Origin: Nitratidesulfovibrio termitidis HI1
GTDB lineage: Bacteria; Desulfobacterota; Desulfovibrionia; Desulfovibrionales; Desulfovibrionaceae
Direction: 5' to 3'
DNA length: 64,000 nt
Assembly: GCF_000504305.1 (NCBI RefSeq)
Contig: NZ_KI632512.1
Span: forward strand, 404,388 to 468,387
Numbering within the stretch: the stretch's first letter is position 1; every line of letters starts with the position of its first letter. A model generated the notes under the pieces. The model searched no databases. It was not told the origin of the DNA and saw only the letters and a program-made list of their open reading frames with translations. This document shows, piece after piece, positions 40,848 to 49,167 of this stretch. The position numbers and the translations under genes are program-made.

Positions 40848-42566
40848 CTACGCGGCGACCTTGCGGGTGCGCTGGATGGCCCGGAACTCGTCCACCAGCG
40901 CCACCAACTTGCCGTAGTTGCGCTTGATTTCGAGGCCGCCGGGGGTCAGTTCGTCGTCGCGCTTTTCAATGTAGGTGCGCAGCAGATAGCGGTCGTTGAG
41001 CATGTTTTCGCCAATGGCGATGACGCTGGAGACCAGCGTGTCGAAATAGCTGACGATTTCGAACTTCAGCCCGTGCAGCAGTTGCACCGCCTCTGCCAGC
41101 ATGCGCCGGTAGCCGATGCGTTCGCCCCGGTATTCGCGGTCCTGGATGTCCTCGAAGTAGCGCACCTTGCGGGCCTGCTGGATGTAGCTGTATTTGGCCC
41201 AGACCTCCTGGTAGAGCTCGTGCAGATGGCCGAAGGCCTCGTAGTTGTCCGGCGAGAGCAGGTAGTTGTCCAGCACCTTGATCACGTTGGCAAAGAATTC
41301 GTCGCTGTAGCCGATGATGCGCCGCTGGTGCTTGGACAGCCACGCGTACAGGAACTTCAGGCGTTTTTCGTCCGTATCGGTGTTTTCGACGATCTCGTTG
41401 CGCTTGAAGATGATCCTGCCCGTGTATTCGCCACGGGTTATGTCGTTCAGGCGCAGGAACATGTTGCTGGCGTCCTTGATGATGTTCAGGTCGCCCAGCG
41501 CCTGCCCGGTCACCGGGTGAATGACTTCCTGCGATTCCACGGACAGGGCGCGGTCCTGCCGCACGTTGTCGGGGTTGAACTTGTGCTGCCGGTAGGTCAC
41601 CCGCAGAATGACCACGCGCCGTTCGCGGTCCAGGAAATAGCCCGCCTCGTCGATGGCGCGCAGGGCCTCTTCCTGGTCGGCGTCCACGCGCACCAAGGCC
41701 AGCTTTTCCACGCGGGGGTAGGGGCGCGAATCGCCCTCGCCGATCATGGTGGTGATGGTGCGGTCCGACTGGCCCAGCACGCGGATCATGAAACGTTCGC
41801 CCATCTTGTGCAGCCGCCGCGCGAACAGCGCGCTGGAGGTGCGGCGTTCCGACACGATGGGAAAGCCGTACAGTTCCATCAGGTACTGGTACACGAACAG
41901 CCGGTTGCGTTCGTACATCTCGTTGTCGCCCACGTCGAACTTGCCGATGCGCATGCCGAAGCGCTTGATCTCGCTGTCGAGGTCGGACGGGAACGAGGCG
42001 TACACCCCGCCCAGATGGAAATGGCCGAAGCTGTCCAGCGCGAAGACCTGGGCGCGGTCCATGGCCAGCAGAAAGGGCATCAGGGCGGGGTAGTAGTCGA
42101 GCACGGAGGTGTCGAACCGCCCGAAGCGCTGGCGGAAGGATTCCTGAAAGGCCTTGGGCAGGCGGGTCTGCATGGCCTGCACGTTGCGGGCGATGACCTG
42201 CGATTCCAGCGGGCACGACGCGCCTTCCGCCACGCTGGCCGTATCCAGCACCGGGTGCAGGATGTCGAACTGGAAGACTTCCTGAAAGTAGTTGAGGGGC
42301 CGTTCGAAGGCCGCCATGCTGAAGCCGGGCAGGTGCTTGTATTCCCACAGGTCGGCTTCGAACGAAGGCAGCAACTCGCGCGATTCCACCAGCGGGTAGT
42401 CGGCGTGCTCGAAAAAGGGGCGCAACAGGCATTGCTTGACGTGCACCACGTCGAGAAAGCGCTTCAGCGCGGCAAGCGACGTAAGCTCCACCGGCTCGGA
42501 CAGCAGACCGTCCTCGCGGTAGATGAACTCTCCCTTGCTGAAGGCGTTTTTCAGGGTGATCTTCAT
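40848..42566 (-). CDS. Large protein of unknown function, 572 residues
   Basis: I do not recognise the family. The start at 42564-42566 has AGGA 7 bases upstream. The product is soluble and charged, starting MKITLKNAFSKGEFIYREDG; it is rich in aromatic and Arg residues and looks mainly alpha-helical in the last 250 residues (RRIIGYSDEFFANVIKVLDNYLLSPDNYEAFGHLHELYQEVW). No nucleotide-binding, metal or membrane motif stands out. The segment ERFMIRVLGQSDRTITTMIGEGD could be a ligand-binding loop. It is a single-gene unit facing the GAF-mreB operon. Confidence 0.8.
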   Translation of the reverse strand: MKITLKNAFSKGEFIYREDGLLSEPVELTSLAALKRFLDVVHVKQCLLRPFFEHADYPLVESRELLPSFEADLWEYKHLPGFSMAAFERPLNYFQEVFQFDILHPVLDTASVAEGASCPLESQVIARNVQAMQTRLPKAFQESFRQRFGRFDTSVLDYYPALMPFLLAMDRAQVFALDSFGHFHLGGVYASFPSDLDSEIKRFGMRIGKFDVGDNEMYERNRLFVYQYLMELYGFPIVSERRTSSALFARRLHKMGERFMIRVLGQSDRTITTMIGEGDSRPYPRVEKLALVRVDADQEEALRAIDEAGYFLDRERRVVILRVTYRQHKFNPDNVRQDRALSVESQEVIHPVTGQALGDLNIIKDASNMFLRLNDITRGEYTGRIIFKRNEIVENTDTDEKRLKFLYAWLSKHQRRIIGYSDEFFANVIKVLDNYLLSPDNYEAFGHLHELYQEVWAKYSYIQQARKVRYFEDIQDREYRGERIGYRRMLAEAVQLLHGLKFEIVSYFDTLVSSVIAIGENMLNDRYLLRTYIEKRDDELTPGGLEIKRNYGKLVALVDEFRAIQRTRKVAA

Positions 42567-43084
42567 GTGCCGTCCTGATGCACGTGGCGCTTCGCCATTC
42601 CCCTCCGGCATGGCGAGGCGGATTGCAGTTGCCCCTTTGCGATATCCAAGCCTATTTTTTTTTCTAAAAAAATTCTACCATAATGTGACGGACAAAGGTT
42701 CCGGCACAAGGGTTTCGCGGTGTCCACGCGCCGTGGGCGCCGCGGCGCGCGGGCCCAGGACGGGCGTGCGGCTGTTGCGGGAACCTGCCCGGCTTTGTTA
42801 AAGCACCGGTTGAAACGGAGCGATGGGCCGCAGCGGCATTGCCGCAGTGCGGCAACGCACGCCCCGGCCTGGCGCCTGTACGCTCGCGACGGTTCTGCCG
42901 CGACGGGTATTTTTTCTTCCCGTTCGCCATACGCCGCCCGTCCCCTTGCGGGCGGCATCGCGCGGGGATAGGCTGTCATCCGCCTTCGTTTCGTCCACCG
43001 CGCGCGCCACCGTGGGCTTCAGCCGGGCCGCACGCCATACGCCATGAACTCCGGGCCCCGCACGGGGCCGGAGAGGAACCGGAT
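42567..43084. other. Divergent spacer between the 572-residue protein gene and the GAF-mreB operon
   Basis: About 520 bases. An AT-rich patch at 42650-42680 (T9 followed by A7) probably marks the promoter of the minus-strand gene. A hairpin CTCCGG-CCCCG/CGGGG-CCGGAG at 43047-43073 lies over the ribosome binding site of the GAF gene. Confidence 0.45.
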
Positions 43085-44188
43085 ATGAACAGCCAACGTT
43101 GCCACGAACGCATTCTTGCCATCATTTGCAGCGTGTTCGACGCGTATTCCGCCGTGCTCTTTCTGCCGGACGGAACCAGCGCCGAAAGCACTGCCGACCT
43201 TTCGGCCGGCGCCGCCACGGCGGCGGCCACCGCCGCGCTGGACCGCGACAGCCAGTTGCACCGCCTTGCCGCCAGCTTCAGCCTGGGCGACATGGTGGAC
43301 ACGGGGACGGCCATCGCCCCGGGGCGCGGGCTGGTGGGCTGGATCATCCGCAACCGCGAGCCGCTGCTGGTCAACAACTTCGACCAGCGCCAGAGCCATC
43401 TTGGCTACTACCGCAGCAACGAGGAGGCCACCATCAAGGCCTTCATGGGCTGCCCGGTGCCGGGCGGCGGCGCGCTGTGCATCGACAGCAAGCGGCAGTA
43501 CTCCTTTTCCGACAAGGACCAGAAGATCCTGCAACTGTTCGCCGACCTCATTTCGGGGGTGCAGGGCGTGGTGTGCCAGGGGGCCGGACAGGCCAGCCTG
43601 ACCCGCTATTACGCGGCGTTGCAGGTAATCAGCGAACTGCGCGGGCGCATCAGCCGCTGGCCGCAATTCCTGGCCGAATTCCTGCGCCTGATGGCCGAGG
43701 CCACCGGCTTCGACCACGCGCTGTTCGCCGCCCGCGACGGCGACGGCCAGAACTACATCCTGGAAGGCGAAAGCCACCCGTTGCTGCTGGGCAAGGGCGA
43801 TGCGCCCATGTACCCCATCGGCAACGGCATCGTGGGCTGGGTGTTCCGCAACGACGCCCCGGTGTACACCGAGGGCACCGACGGCGCGCCCATGGCTCCG
43901 CTGTTCGGCAAGGGGGCGCACATGCCCGCCTTCCGTTCGGTCATGTGCCTGCCGCTGATGATCAACAAGGTCACGCGCGGGGTGCTGTGCCTGGGCCACG
44001 GCGAGCCATGCGTCATCCCCGACGACCTGCGCGCCTTCACCCGCATGTCGGTGGATCATCTGGCCCTGTTTCTGGAGAACCTGTACCTGAAGAGCAGGCT
44101 GCGCGAACTGTTGCCCAAGGCCCGGCTGGAACGCCGCGTGCCCGCGCCCGCCCCGCACGACCGCCCCGATTCCGACACCGACGACTGA
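43085..44188 (+). CDS. Protein with two GAF domains
   Basis: Cytoplasmic sensory-type protein of 367 residues with no effector domain. The first GAF domain covers about residues 8-160 (ILAIICSVFDAYSAVLFLP ... GRGLVGWIIRNREPLLVNNF ... ALCIDSKRQYSFSDKDQKIL); the second about 190-345 (GNGIVGWVFRNDAPVYTEG ... FRSVMCLPLMINKVTRGVLCLG). The start follows a GGAGAGGA-type site partly enclosed in a hairpin. It lies 50 bases before mreB and is probably co-transcribed, so it could modulate cell-shape functions; the ligand is unknown. Confidence 0.85.
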   Translation: MNSQRCHERILAIICSVFDAYSAVLFLPDGTSAESTADLSAGAATAAATAALDRDSQLHRLAASFSLGDMVDTGTAIAPGRGLVGWIIRNREPLLVNNFDQRQSHLGYYRSNEEATIKAFMGCPVPGGGALCIDSKRQYSFSDKDQKILQLFADLISGVQGVVCQGAGQASLTRYYAALQVISELRGRISRWPQFLAEFLRLMAEATGFDHALFAARDGDGQNYILEGESHPLLLGKGDAPMYPIGNGIVGWVFRNDAPVYTEGTDGAPMAPLFGKGAHMPAFRSVMCLPLMINKVTRGVLCLGHGEPCVIPDDLRAFTRMSVDHLALFLENLYLKSRLRELLPKARLERRVPAPAPHDRPDSDTDD

Positions 44189-44238
44189 CGCCGCCGACGG
44201 GCATCGTCGCCCGACACCGCAACCGCGAGAGCCACCAG

Positions 44239-45261
44239 ATGCTGCGCAGACTGTTCGGTTTCCTGGGCAAGGACCTTGCCATGGATCTGGGTACGGCCAA
44301 CACGCTGCTGTATACCCGTGCCGAGGGCATCGTGCTGAACGAGCCTTCGGTGGTCGCCCTGGAAACCGACCGCAACACCGTGCTCGCGGTGGGCCGCGAG
44401 GCCAAGGAATTCCTTGGCCGCACCCCCAGGCGCATCCGCGCCATCCGCCCCATGAAGGACGGCGTCATCGCCGACTTCGAGGTGACGCGGCAGATGATCG
44501 CCTTCTTCATCCGCAAGGTCATCAGCGGTTTTTCGCTGGTCAAGCCCGGCATCGTCATCTGCGTGCCCACGGGCATCACCCAGGTGGAGAAGCGCGCGGT
44601 CATCGAATCGGCCCACCAGGCTGGCGCGCGCGACGTGCGTCTGGTGGAGGAGCCCATGGCCGCGGCCATCGGGGCCAACCTGCCCATCCACGAGCCGCTG
44701 GGCAACATGGTGGTGGACATCGGCGGAGGCACCACCGAGGTGGCGGTGATCACCCTGTCCGCCATCGCCTACGCGGAATCGGTGCGGGTGGCGGGCGACG
44801 CCATGAACCAGGCGGTGCAACGCTACTTCAAGGAAGAATTCCAGCTGCTCATCGGCGAGAACACCGCCGAGCGCATCAAGATGGCCATCGGTTCCGCCTT
44901 TCCCCTGCCGGAACAGCTGATGGTAGAGGTGTCCGGCAAGGACATGGTGAGCGGCACCCCCAAGGTGGTGCGCGTTACCGACGGCCATGTGCGCGAGGCC
45001 TTGCAGGAGCCGGTGCGGGTGATCATCATGGCCATCCGCAAGGCGCTGGAAAAGACCCCGCCGGAACTTTCCGCCGACATCGCCAGCAACGGCATGCTGC
45101 TGGCGGGGGGCGGCGCACTGCTGAAGGGCCTGGGCGCGCTTGTTTCGCGCGAGACGCGCCTGAAGGTCATCATCGACGACGACCCGCTGACCACCGTGGT
45201 GCGCGGTACCGGGCGCACCCTGGACGACGGCAAGTTCTACCGCCGCGTGTACATCAACTAG
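44239..45261 (+). CDS. mreB: MreB, actin-like cell-shape protein
   Basis: Actin-like ATPase of 340 residues that organises elongation-phase peptidoglycan synthesis along the membrane. Signatures: DLAMDLGTANTLLY (phosphate-1), GIVICVPTGITQVEKRAVIESA, EEPMAAAIGANLPI, VVDIGGGTTEVAVI (phosphate-2) and LAGGGALLKGLG (adenosine). An amphipathic N-terminus (MLRRLFGFL) suits membrane binding. mreC, mreD and rod genes do not follow, which is a departure from the common mre operon; instead suhB follows 120 bases later. Confidence 0.95.
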   Translation: MLRRLFGFLGKDLAMDLGTANTLLYTRAEGIVLNEPSVVALETDRNTVLAVGREAKEFLGRTPRRIRAIRPMKDGVIADFEVTRQMIAFFIRKVISGFSLVKPGIVICVPTGITQVEKRAVIESAHQAGARDVRLVEEPMAAAIGANLPIHEPLGNMVVDIGGGTTEVAVITLSAIAYAESVRVAGDAMNQAVQRYFKEEFQLLIGENTAERIKMAIGSAFPLPEQLMVEVSGKDMVSGTPKVVRVTDGHVREALQEPVRVIIMAIRKALEKTPPELSADIASNGMLLAGGGALLKGLGALVSRETRLKVIIDDDPLTTVVRGTGRTLDDGKFYRRVYIN

Positions 45262-45381
45262 ACGTCGCCCGGCGGCGGGCGGGCCGGATCCTCCTTCCCC
45301 CAGGGGGGCGGCCCTGCACGCCCTCGGTCGTGCAGACGCCGCAAGCACGGGCGCGGTCACGCTCCCCCGCAACGAGCCATC

Positions 45382-46248
45382 ATGTCCAGCAAGCCTTCGT
45401 CACTTCCTTCCGGCAAGCCTTCATCAGTTCCTTCCGGTTCGTCTTCGGCATCCCCTTCCGGCCTTGCCGCTTCCCCCTTTGCCGGGCAGTTGCCCCGCAT
45501 TCTGGAGATCATCCGCGAAAGCGGCGCCCTGGTCATGGACCACTGGCGCAAGCCGCGCAACATCCGGCTCAAGGGGCGCATCGACCTGGTGACCGAAACC
45601 GACCTTGCGGTGGAGGCATTCCTCAAGGACCGCTTGAAGGACGTTGTGCCCGGCGTCACCTTCATGGCCGAGGAAAGCGCCACCTCGCGCACGCCGCAGG
45701 GCACCTGCTGGATCATCGACCCCATCGACGGCACCACCAACTTTGCGCATTCGCTGCCGTTCGTGGCCACCTCCGTGGGATTGTGGCACGAGGGGCGCGT
45801 GGTGCTGGGCGTCGTCAATGCGCCGGTGCTGGGCGAATGTTTCTGGGCGGTGCTGGGCGGCGGGGCGTTCTGCAACGGCGAACCGCTGCGCGTTTCCGAC
45901 CGCGAGCCGCTGGAGCAGGCCGTGGTGGCCACCGGCTTTCCCTACACCATCCGCGAGGACGTGGACACGGTGCTGGCGCGGCTGCGCAAGACCCTTGTCA
46001 CCACGCGCGGCGTGCGCCGTTGCGGTGCCGCGGCCATAGACCTGGCCTTCGTGGCGGCCGGACGGTTCGACGCCTTCTACGAGGCGGACCTGAAGCCGTG
46101 GGACACGGCGGCGGGCTGGCTGCTGGTGGAAGAGGCGGGCGGATGCGTGACCGGATTCGACGGCGCGCCGTACGATTTTGCCAACGAGGGCATTCTGGCC
46201 AGCAATGGCCGGGTGCACGAGGCCATGCGCGCGGTGCTGGCGCTGTAG
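45382..46248 (+). CDS. suhB: Inositol monophosphatase family protein (SuhB-like)
   Basis: Mg-dependent phosphatase of 288 residues of the IMPase family. Metal-binding motifs are AEESATS, WIIDPIDGTTNFAHSLPF and WDTAAGWLLVEEAGG. The first 35 residues form a Ser/Pro repeat (SLPSGKPSSVPSGSSSASPSG) and are probably not part of the fold. Family members dephosphorylate inositol phosphates or act on rRNA maturation and antitermination as SuhB. The minus-strand nudix gene converges on its end. Confidence 0.9.
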   Translation: MSSKPSSLPSGKPSSVPSGSSSASPSGLAASPFAGQLPRILEIIRESGALVMDHWRKPRNIRLKGRIDLVTETDLAVEAFLKDRLKDVVPGVTFMAEESATSRTPQGTCWIIDPIDGTTNFAHSLPFVATSVGLWHEGRVVLGVVNAPVLGECFWAVLGGGAFCNGEPLRVSDREPLEQAVVATGFPYTIREDVDTVLARLRKTLVTTRGVRRCGAAAIDLAFVAAGRFDAFYEADLKPWDTAAGWLLVEEAGGCVTGFDGAPYDFANEGILASNGRVHEAMRAVLAL

Positions 46249-46288
46249 GCGGGCTCGGGCCGGTTCGGATCATTTGGGCGCTCGGATC

Positions 46289-46348
46289 CGCGTCGACCGG
46301 TTCGAAGCAACGTCAGCCGGTTCGGAGCAGTGTCGGCCGATTCAGGAC
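46289..46348. repeat. Degenerate 20-base tandem repeats at the suhB/nudix junction
   Basis: Three units of about 20 bases share a CCGGTTCG core: GTCGACCGGTTCGAAGCAAC, GTCAGCCGGTTCGGAGCAGT and GTCGGCCGATTCAGGACGAT. The last unit runs into the 3' end of the nudix gene. No hairpin terminator is evident here. Confidence 0.5.
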
Positions 46349-47055
46349 GATTCGGGCAGTTCAGGCTCCATGGAGTGGGGCGGGGCCGGCATGTCGCGAA
46401 ACACGTCACCGCGCTCCGTGGCCCAGACCAGCGCTGGCGTCAGCATGTCCCGAAAGTGTTCAAGCAGCGCATCAAGTTCGTCGGCATCCACGAACATGCC
46501 GTCGGCCACTTCCTCGGGGTTGGGCTGGGGCGCTTCGCCCACGGGCCCGGCAGCGAACAGGGTGATGTGGGCGTAGCCGGTGGCCTCCGTGGCCGGAATT
46601 TCCGCCCTGCGTATCAGGCGCCCGGCGGCAATGCCCAGTTCTTCGCGCAGTTCGCGCAGGGCGGCGTCCTCGCGCGATTCTCCGGCCAGTACATGCCCGG
46701 TGGCCGAAAGGTCCCAGTGCCCGGGGTACAGATGCTTGGTCGCGGCGCGTTTTTGCAGGTACACGCGGCCTTCCGCGTCATGCAGCATGACCAGCACCAC
46801 CCGGTGGCGCAGCGGCTGGCGGCGCGCCTGGGCAATGGGCATGACCATCAGGGGCCGGTCGCGCTCGTCGGTAATTTCCAGGTATTCCACGCCATCAGCG
46901 GGGGGCGCGTCGTCCTGATGCCCTGGTCTGGCCCTGACGGAACGGCGGGGGGCCGTCCGGCCACGGGGTTTGGCGCGCCAGCCCTTGGCGATGGGTGAAG
47001 GACGGCGGGGTTCGACCGCATCGTCCGCAGTACGTGAAGGAGGGCGTTTGCCCAT
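46342..47055 (-). CDS. NUDIX hydrolase
   Basis: Nucleoside-diphosphate-X hydrolase of 237 residues. The Nudix box GHVLAGESREDAALRELREELGI fits GX5EX7REUXEEXGU exactly. The order of strands (RHRVVLVMLHDAEGRVYLQKRAATKHLYPGHWDLSATGHV) resembles IPP isomerase/YfcD-type nudix proteins. The first 60 residues are basic and Pro/Arg-rich. AGGAG lies 5 bases before the ATG at 47053-47055. This start codon overlaps that of rimI on the other strand in a shared CATG. Substrate is unknown. Confidence 0.88.
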   Translation of the reverse strand: MGKRPPSRTADDAVEPRRPSPIAKGWRAKPRGRTAPRRSVRARPGHQDDAPPADGVEYLEITDERDRPLMVMPIAQARRQPLRHRVVLVMLHDAEGRVYLQKRAATKHLYPGHWDLSATGHVLAGESREDAALRELREELGIAAGRLIRRAEIPATEATGYAHITLFAAGPVGEAPQPNPEEVADGMFVDADELDALLEHFRDMLTPALVWATERGDVFRDMPAPPHSMEPELPESS

Positions 47056-47614
47056 GCAGTCTCCTGTCTGTTCCGGATCCGGCGGGGGCCAGTGCGGCCC
47101 GAGAGCGGAATTTTTTCGCCTGGGCTCCGGCGACATCGCCGAAGTTGCCGAGTTGGAACGCCGGTGCTTTTCCACCCCGTGGAGCGAAGAGCAGTTTCAC
47201 CTGGCCTTCGAACGCAAGGTGTTTTCGGTGTTCGGCCTGCGCGATGCGGGGCGGCTTGTGGCGTACGTGGCTGTGTACCACCTGGCGGGAGAGCTGGAAA
47301 TACTCAACGTGGCCGTGCACCCCGACCAGCGGCGGCGCGGTCTGGGCCGCCGCCTGCTGGCCATCCTGTTGCAAGTGGGCGCCAAAATGGGCATACATAG
47401 GGCCGTGCTTGAGGTCCGCACTGGCAATGCACCGGCCATCGGCCTGTACGAAGGGCTGGGGTTCACCCGTGCGGGCGTGCGGCCGCACTACTACGGCGAT
47501 ACCGGCGAAGACGCCATCATCTACGAATGCGATCTTGCGGGCTGGACCTGCCGCGAGCCGGATTGCGCGGCCCCGAGCGGAGGGCATGCTCCCGGTGAGG
47601 CCGATGCTTCCTGA
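47054..47614 (+). CDS. rimI: RimI, ribosomal protein N-alanine acetyltransferase
   Basis: GNAT-family acetyltransferase of 186 residues that modifies ribosomal protein S18 in E. coli. The acetyl-CoA motif is AVHPDQRRRGLGRRLLAIL; LEVRTGNAPAIGLYEGLGFTRAGVRPHYY is characteristic of RimI. AAGGAGG lies 10 bases before the ATG at 47054-47056, inside the coding region of the divergent nudix gene. The first 18 residues are Gly/Ser/Pro-rich and extra to the fold. Confidence 0.9.
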   Translation: MQSPVCSGSGGGQCGPRAEFFRLGSGDIAEVAELERRCFSTPWSEEQFHLAFERKVFSVFGLRDAGRLVAYVAVYHLAGELEILNVAVHPDQRRRGLGRRLLAILLQVGAKMGIHRAVLEVRTGNAPAIGLYEGLGFTRAGVRPHYYGDTGEDAIIYECDLAGWTCREPDCAAPSGGHAPGEADAS

Positions 47615-47854
47615 TGGCGCTTGTCGGTGACGTCTGTTGATGATGCCCGGCGGTAATGCCCGGCGATGGTATTAAAGACGCCGGGCCGGGCGAGATCGCC
47701 ATGGATTTCGGCACGGCTTGATTTTGCGGCCTTCCTGCGTCCCGCCGTCGGCATTCGGTCGGCACCGGGTGCGGTACCGGACAGGCAGATATTTCGGACG
47801 GGCACACCCGTCCGCCACCGTTCACCTTTCACGCAACACCGTCCGGAGACCCGC

Positions 47855-48610
47855 ATGAAGAAGCTCATGGCCGCCAACTGGAAGATGTACAAGACCGCCG
47901 GGGAAGCGCGGACCACCGCCGCCTCGCTGGCGGCGCTGACGGCGGACACGCTGCCGGACGACCGCGAGGTGGTGATCTTTCCGCAGTTCACCGCGCTGTC
48001 GCCCGTGGCCGATGCGTTGCGCCATGCCGAGGGCTTTTCGGTCGGCGGGCAGGATGTGTATCCGGCGGCGGAAGGAGCCTACACCGGCGAGATTTCGCCC
48101 GGCATGCTCATAGATTGCGGCTGCACCTGGGTGCTCACCGGCCATTCGGAGCGGCGCCACATCATCGGCGAGAGTGATGAACTGGTGGGCGCCAAGACCG
48201 CGTTCAGCATCAATGCCGGGCTCAAGGTAGTGCTGTGCATTGGCGAAACCATCGAGGAGCGTGAGGCGGGCCGTCTGGGCGAGGTGCTGGAACGCCAGCT
48301 GGCCACCGGCCTTGCCGGGGTGAAGGGAGATGCCGTGCCGGATGCCATTGCCGTGGCTTATGAACCCGTGTGGGCCATCGGCACGGGCAAGGTGGCCGGA
48401 CCGCCGGAAATCGTGGAGGCCCATGCCCTGGTGCGCCAGTTGCTGGTGACCCGCTACGGCCAGGCGGGCAGTGCGGTGCGCATCCTGTACGGCGGCAGCG
48501 TCAAGCCCGAGAACGCCCGTGAAATCATTGCCCTTGACAATGTGGACGGTGTCTTGGTAGGAGGCGCTTCTTTGCAGGCTGACTCGTTCAGCCGCATCAT
48601 TCTGGCGTAA
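47855..48610 (+). CDS. tpiA: Triosephosphate isomerase
   Basis: Glycolytic enzyme of 251 residues interconverting dihydroxyacetone phosphate and glyceraldehyde-3-phosphate. All catalytic segments are present: AANWKMYK (Lys and Asn), TGHSERRH (His), VAYEPVWAIGTGK (Glu and flexible loop) and LYGGSVKPEN. GGAG is at good spacing before the ATG. The gene is followed 38 bases later by secG, the common tpiA-secG arrangement. Confidence 0.97.
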   Translation: MKKLMAANWKMYKTAGEARTTAASLAALTADTLPDDREVVIFPQFTALSPVADALRHAEGFSVGGQDVYPAAEGAYTGEISPGMLIDCGCTWVLTGHSERRHIIGESDELVGAKTAFSINAGLKVVLCIGETIEEREAGRLGEVLERQLATGLAGVKGDAVPDAIAVAYEPVWAIGTGKVAGPPEIVEAHALVRQLLVTRYGQAGSAVRILYGGSVKPENAREIIALDNVDGVLVGGASLQADSFSRIILA

Positions 48611-48648
48611 GCCGTGCCCCGGCGCGGAGTTTTCACAAGGAGAGTACG

Positions 48649-48984
48649 GTGCAGACCCTGATCCTGACCCTGCATGTGGTCGCGTGTCTTGCCCTGATCG
48701 TGCTGGTGCTGCTGCAGTCCGGCAAGGAAGGCATGGGCGTGATCTTCGGCGGCGGCAACACCTCGCTGTTCGGCAGCACTGGCGCTGGCGGCATGCTTGC
48801 CAAGCTGACCGCGTTTCTGGCGGTTCTGTTCATCATCACGTCGCTGTCGTACAACGTGCTCACCAGCAGCCGCAAGTCGGACGATTCGACCATCCTTGAC
48901 GTGAAGCTGGAAGACGTGCAGCCCGCTCCGGCGGCCCCTGCCGTGCCTGCTCCCGCCGCTCCGGCCGAACAGAAGTCCAACTAG
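48649..48984 (+). CDS. secG: SecG, preprotein translocase subunit
   Basis: Inner-membrane component of the SecYEG channel, 111 residues. Start is a GTG at 48649 with AAGGAG upstream. Two membrane helices, ILTLHVVACLALIVLVLLQ and AKLTAFLAVLFIITSLSYN, flank the conserved GKEGMGVIFGGGNTSLFGSTG loop. The C-terminal tail is Ala/Pro-rich. It follows tpiA and precedes a tRNA-Leu gene. Confidence 0.95.
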   Translation: MQTLILTLHVVACLALIVLVLLQSGKEGMGVIFGGGNTSLFGSTGAGGMLAKLTAFLAVLFIITSLSYNVLTSSRKSDDSTILDVKLEDVQPAPAAPAVPAPAAPAEQKSN

Positions 48985-49020
48985 CAGCGCAAGTTTCGGC
49001 GCGCCCTGCGCCAACCCCGT

Positions 49021-49107
49021 GCCGAGGTGGTGGAATTGGTAGACACGCTATCTTGAGGGGGTAGTGGGAGAAATCCTGTAAGGGTTCGAGTCCCTTCCTC
49101 GGCACCA
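49021..49107 (+). tRNA. tRNA-Leu (anticodon GAG)
   Basis: Class II tRNA with acceptor GCCGAGG/CCTCGGC, anticodon arm CTATC-TTGAGGG-GGTAG with anticodon GAG, a variable arm (TGGGAGAAATCCTGTA), T-arm AGGG-TTCGAGT-CCCT and encoded CCA. It reads CUC/CUU codons. A GC drop starts on its 3' side. Confidence 0.95.
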
Positions 49108-49131
49108 TCGGAGTATCGCGCAGGCGAGCGG

Positions 49132-49157
49132 AAAAGGCCCCATATGGGGCCTTTTCG
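49132..49157 (+). terminator. Terminator of tRNA-Leu
   Basis: AAAAGGCCCC-AT-ATGGGGCCTTTT is a near-perfect palindrome ending in T residues and can act in both directions. Confidence 0.88.
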
Positions 49158-49167
49158 CGTTTCCAGT

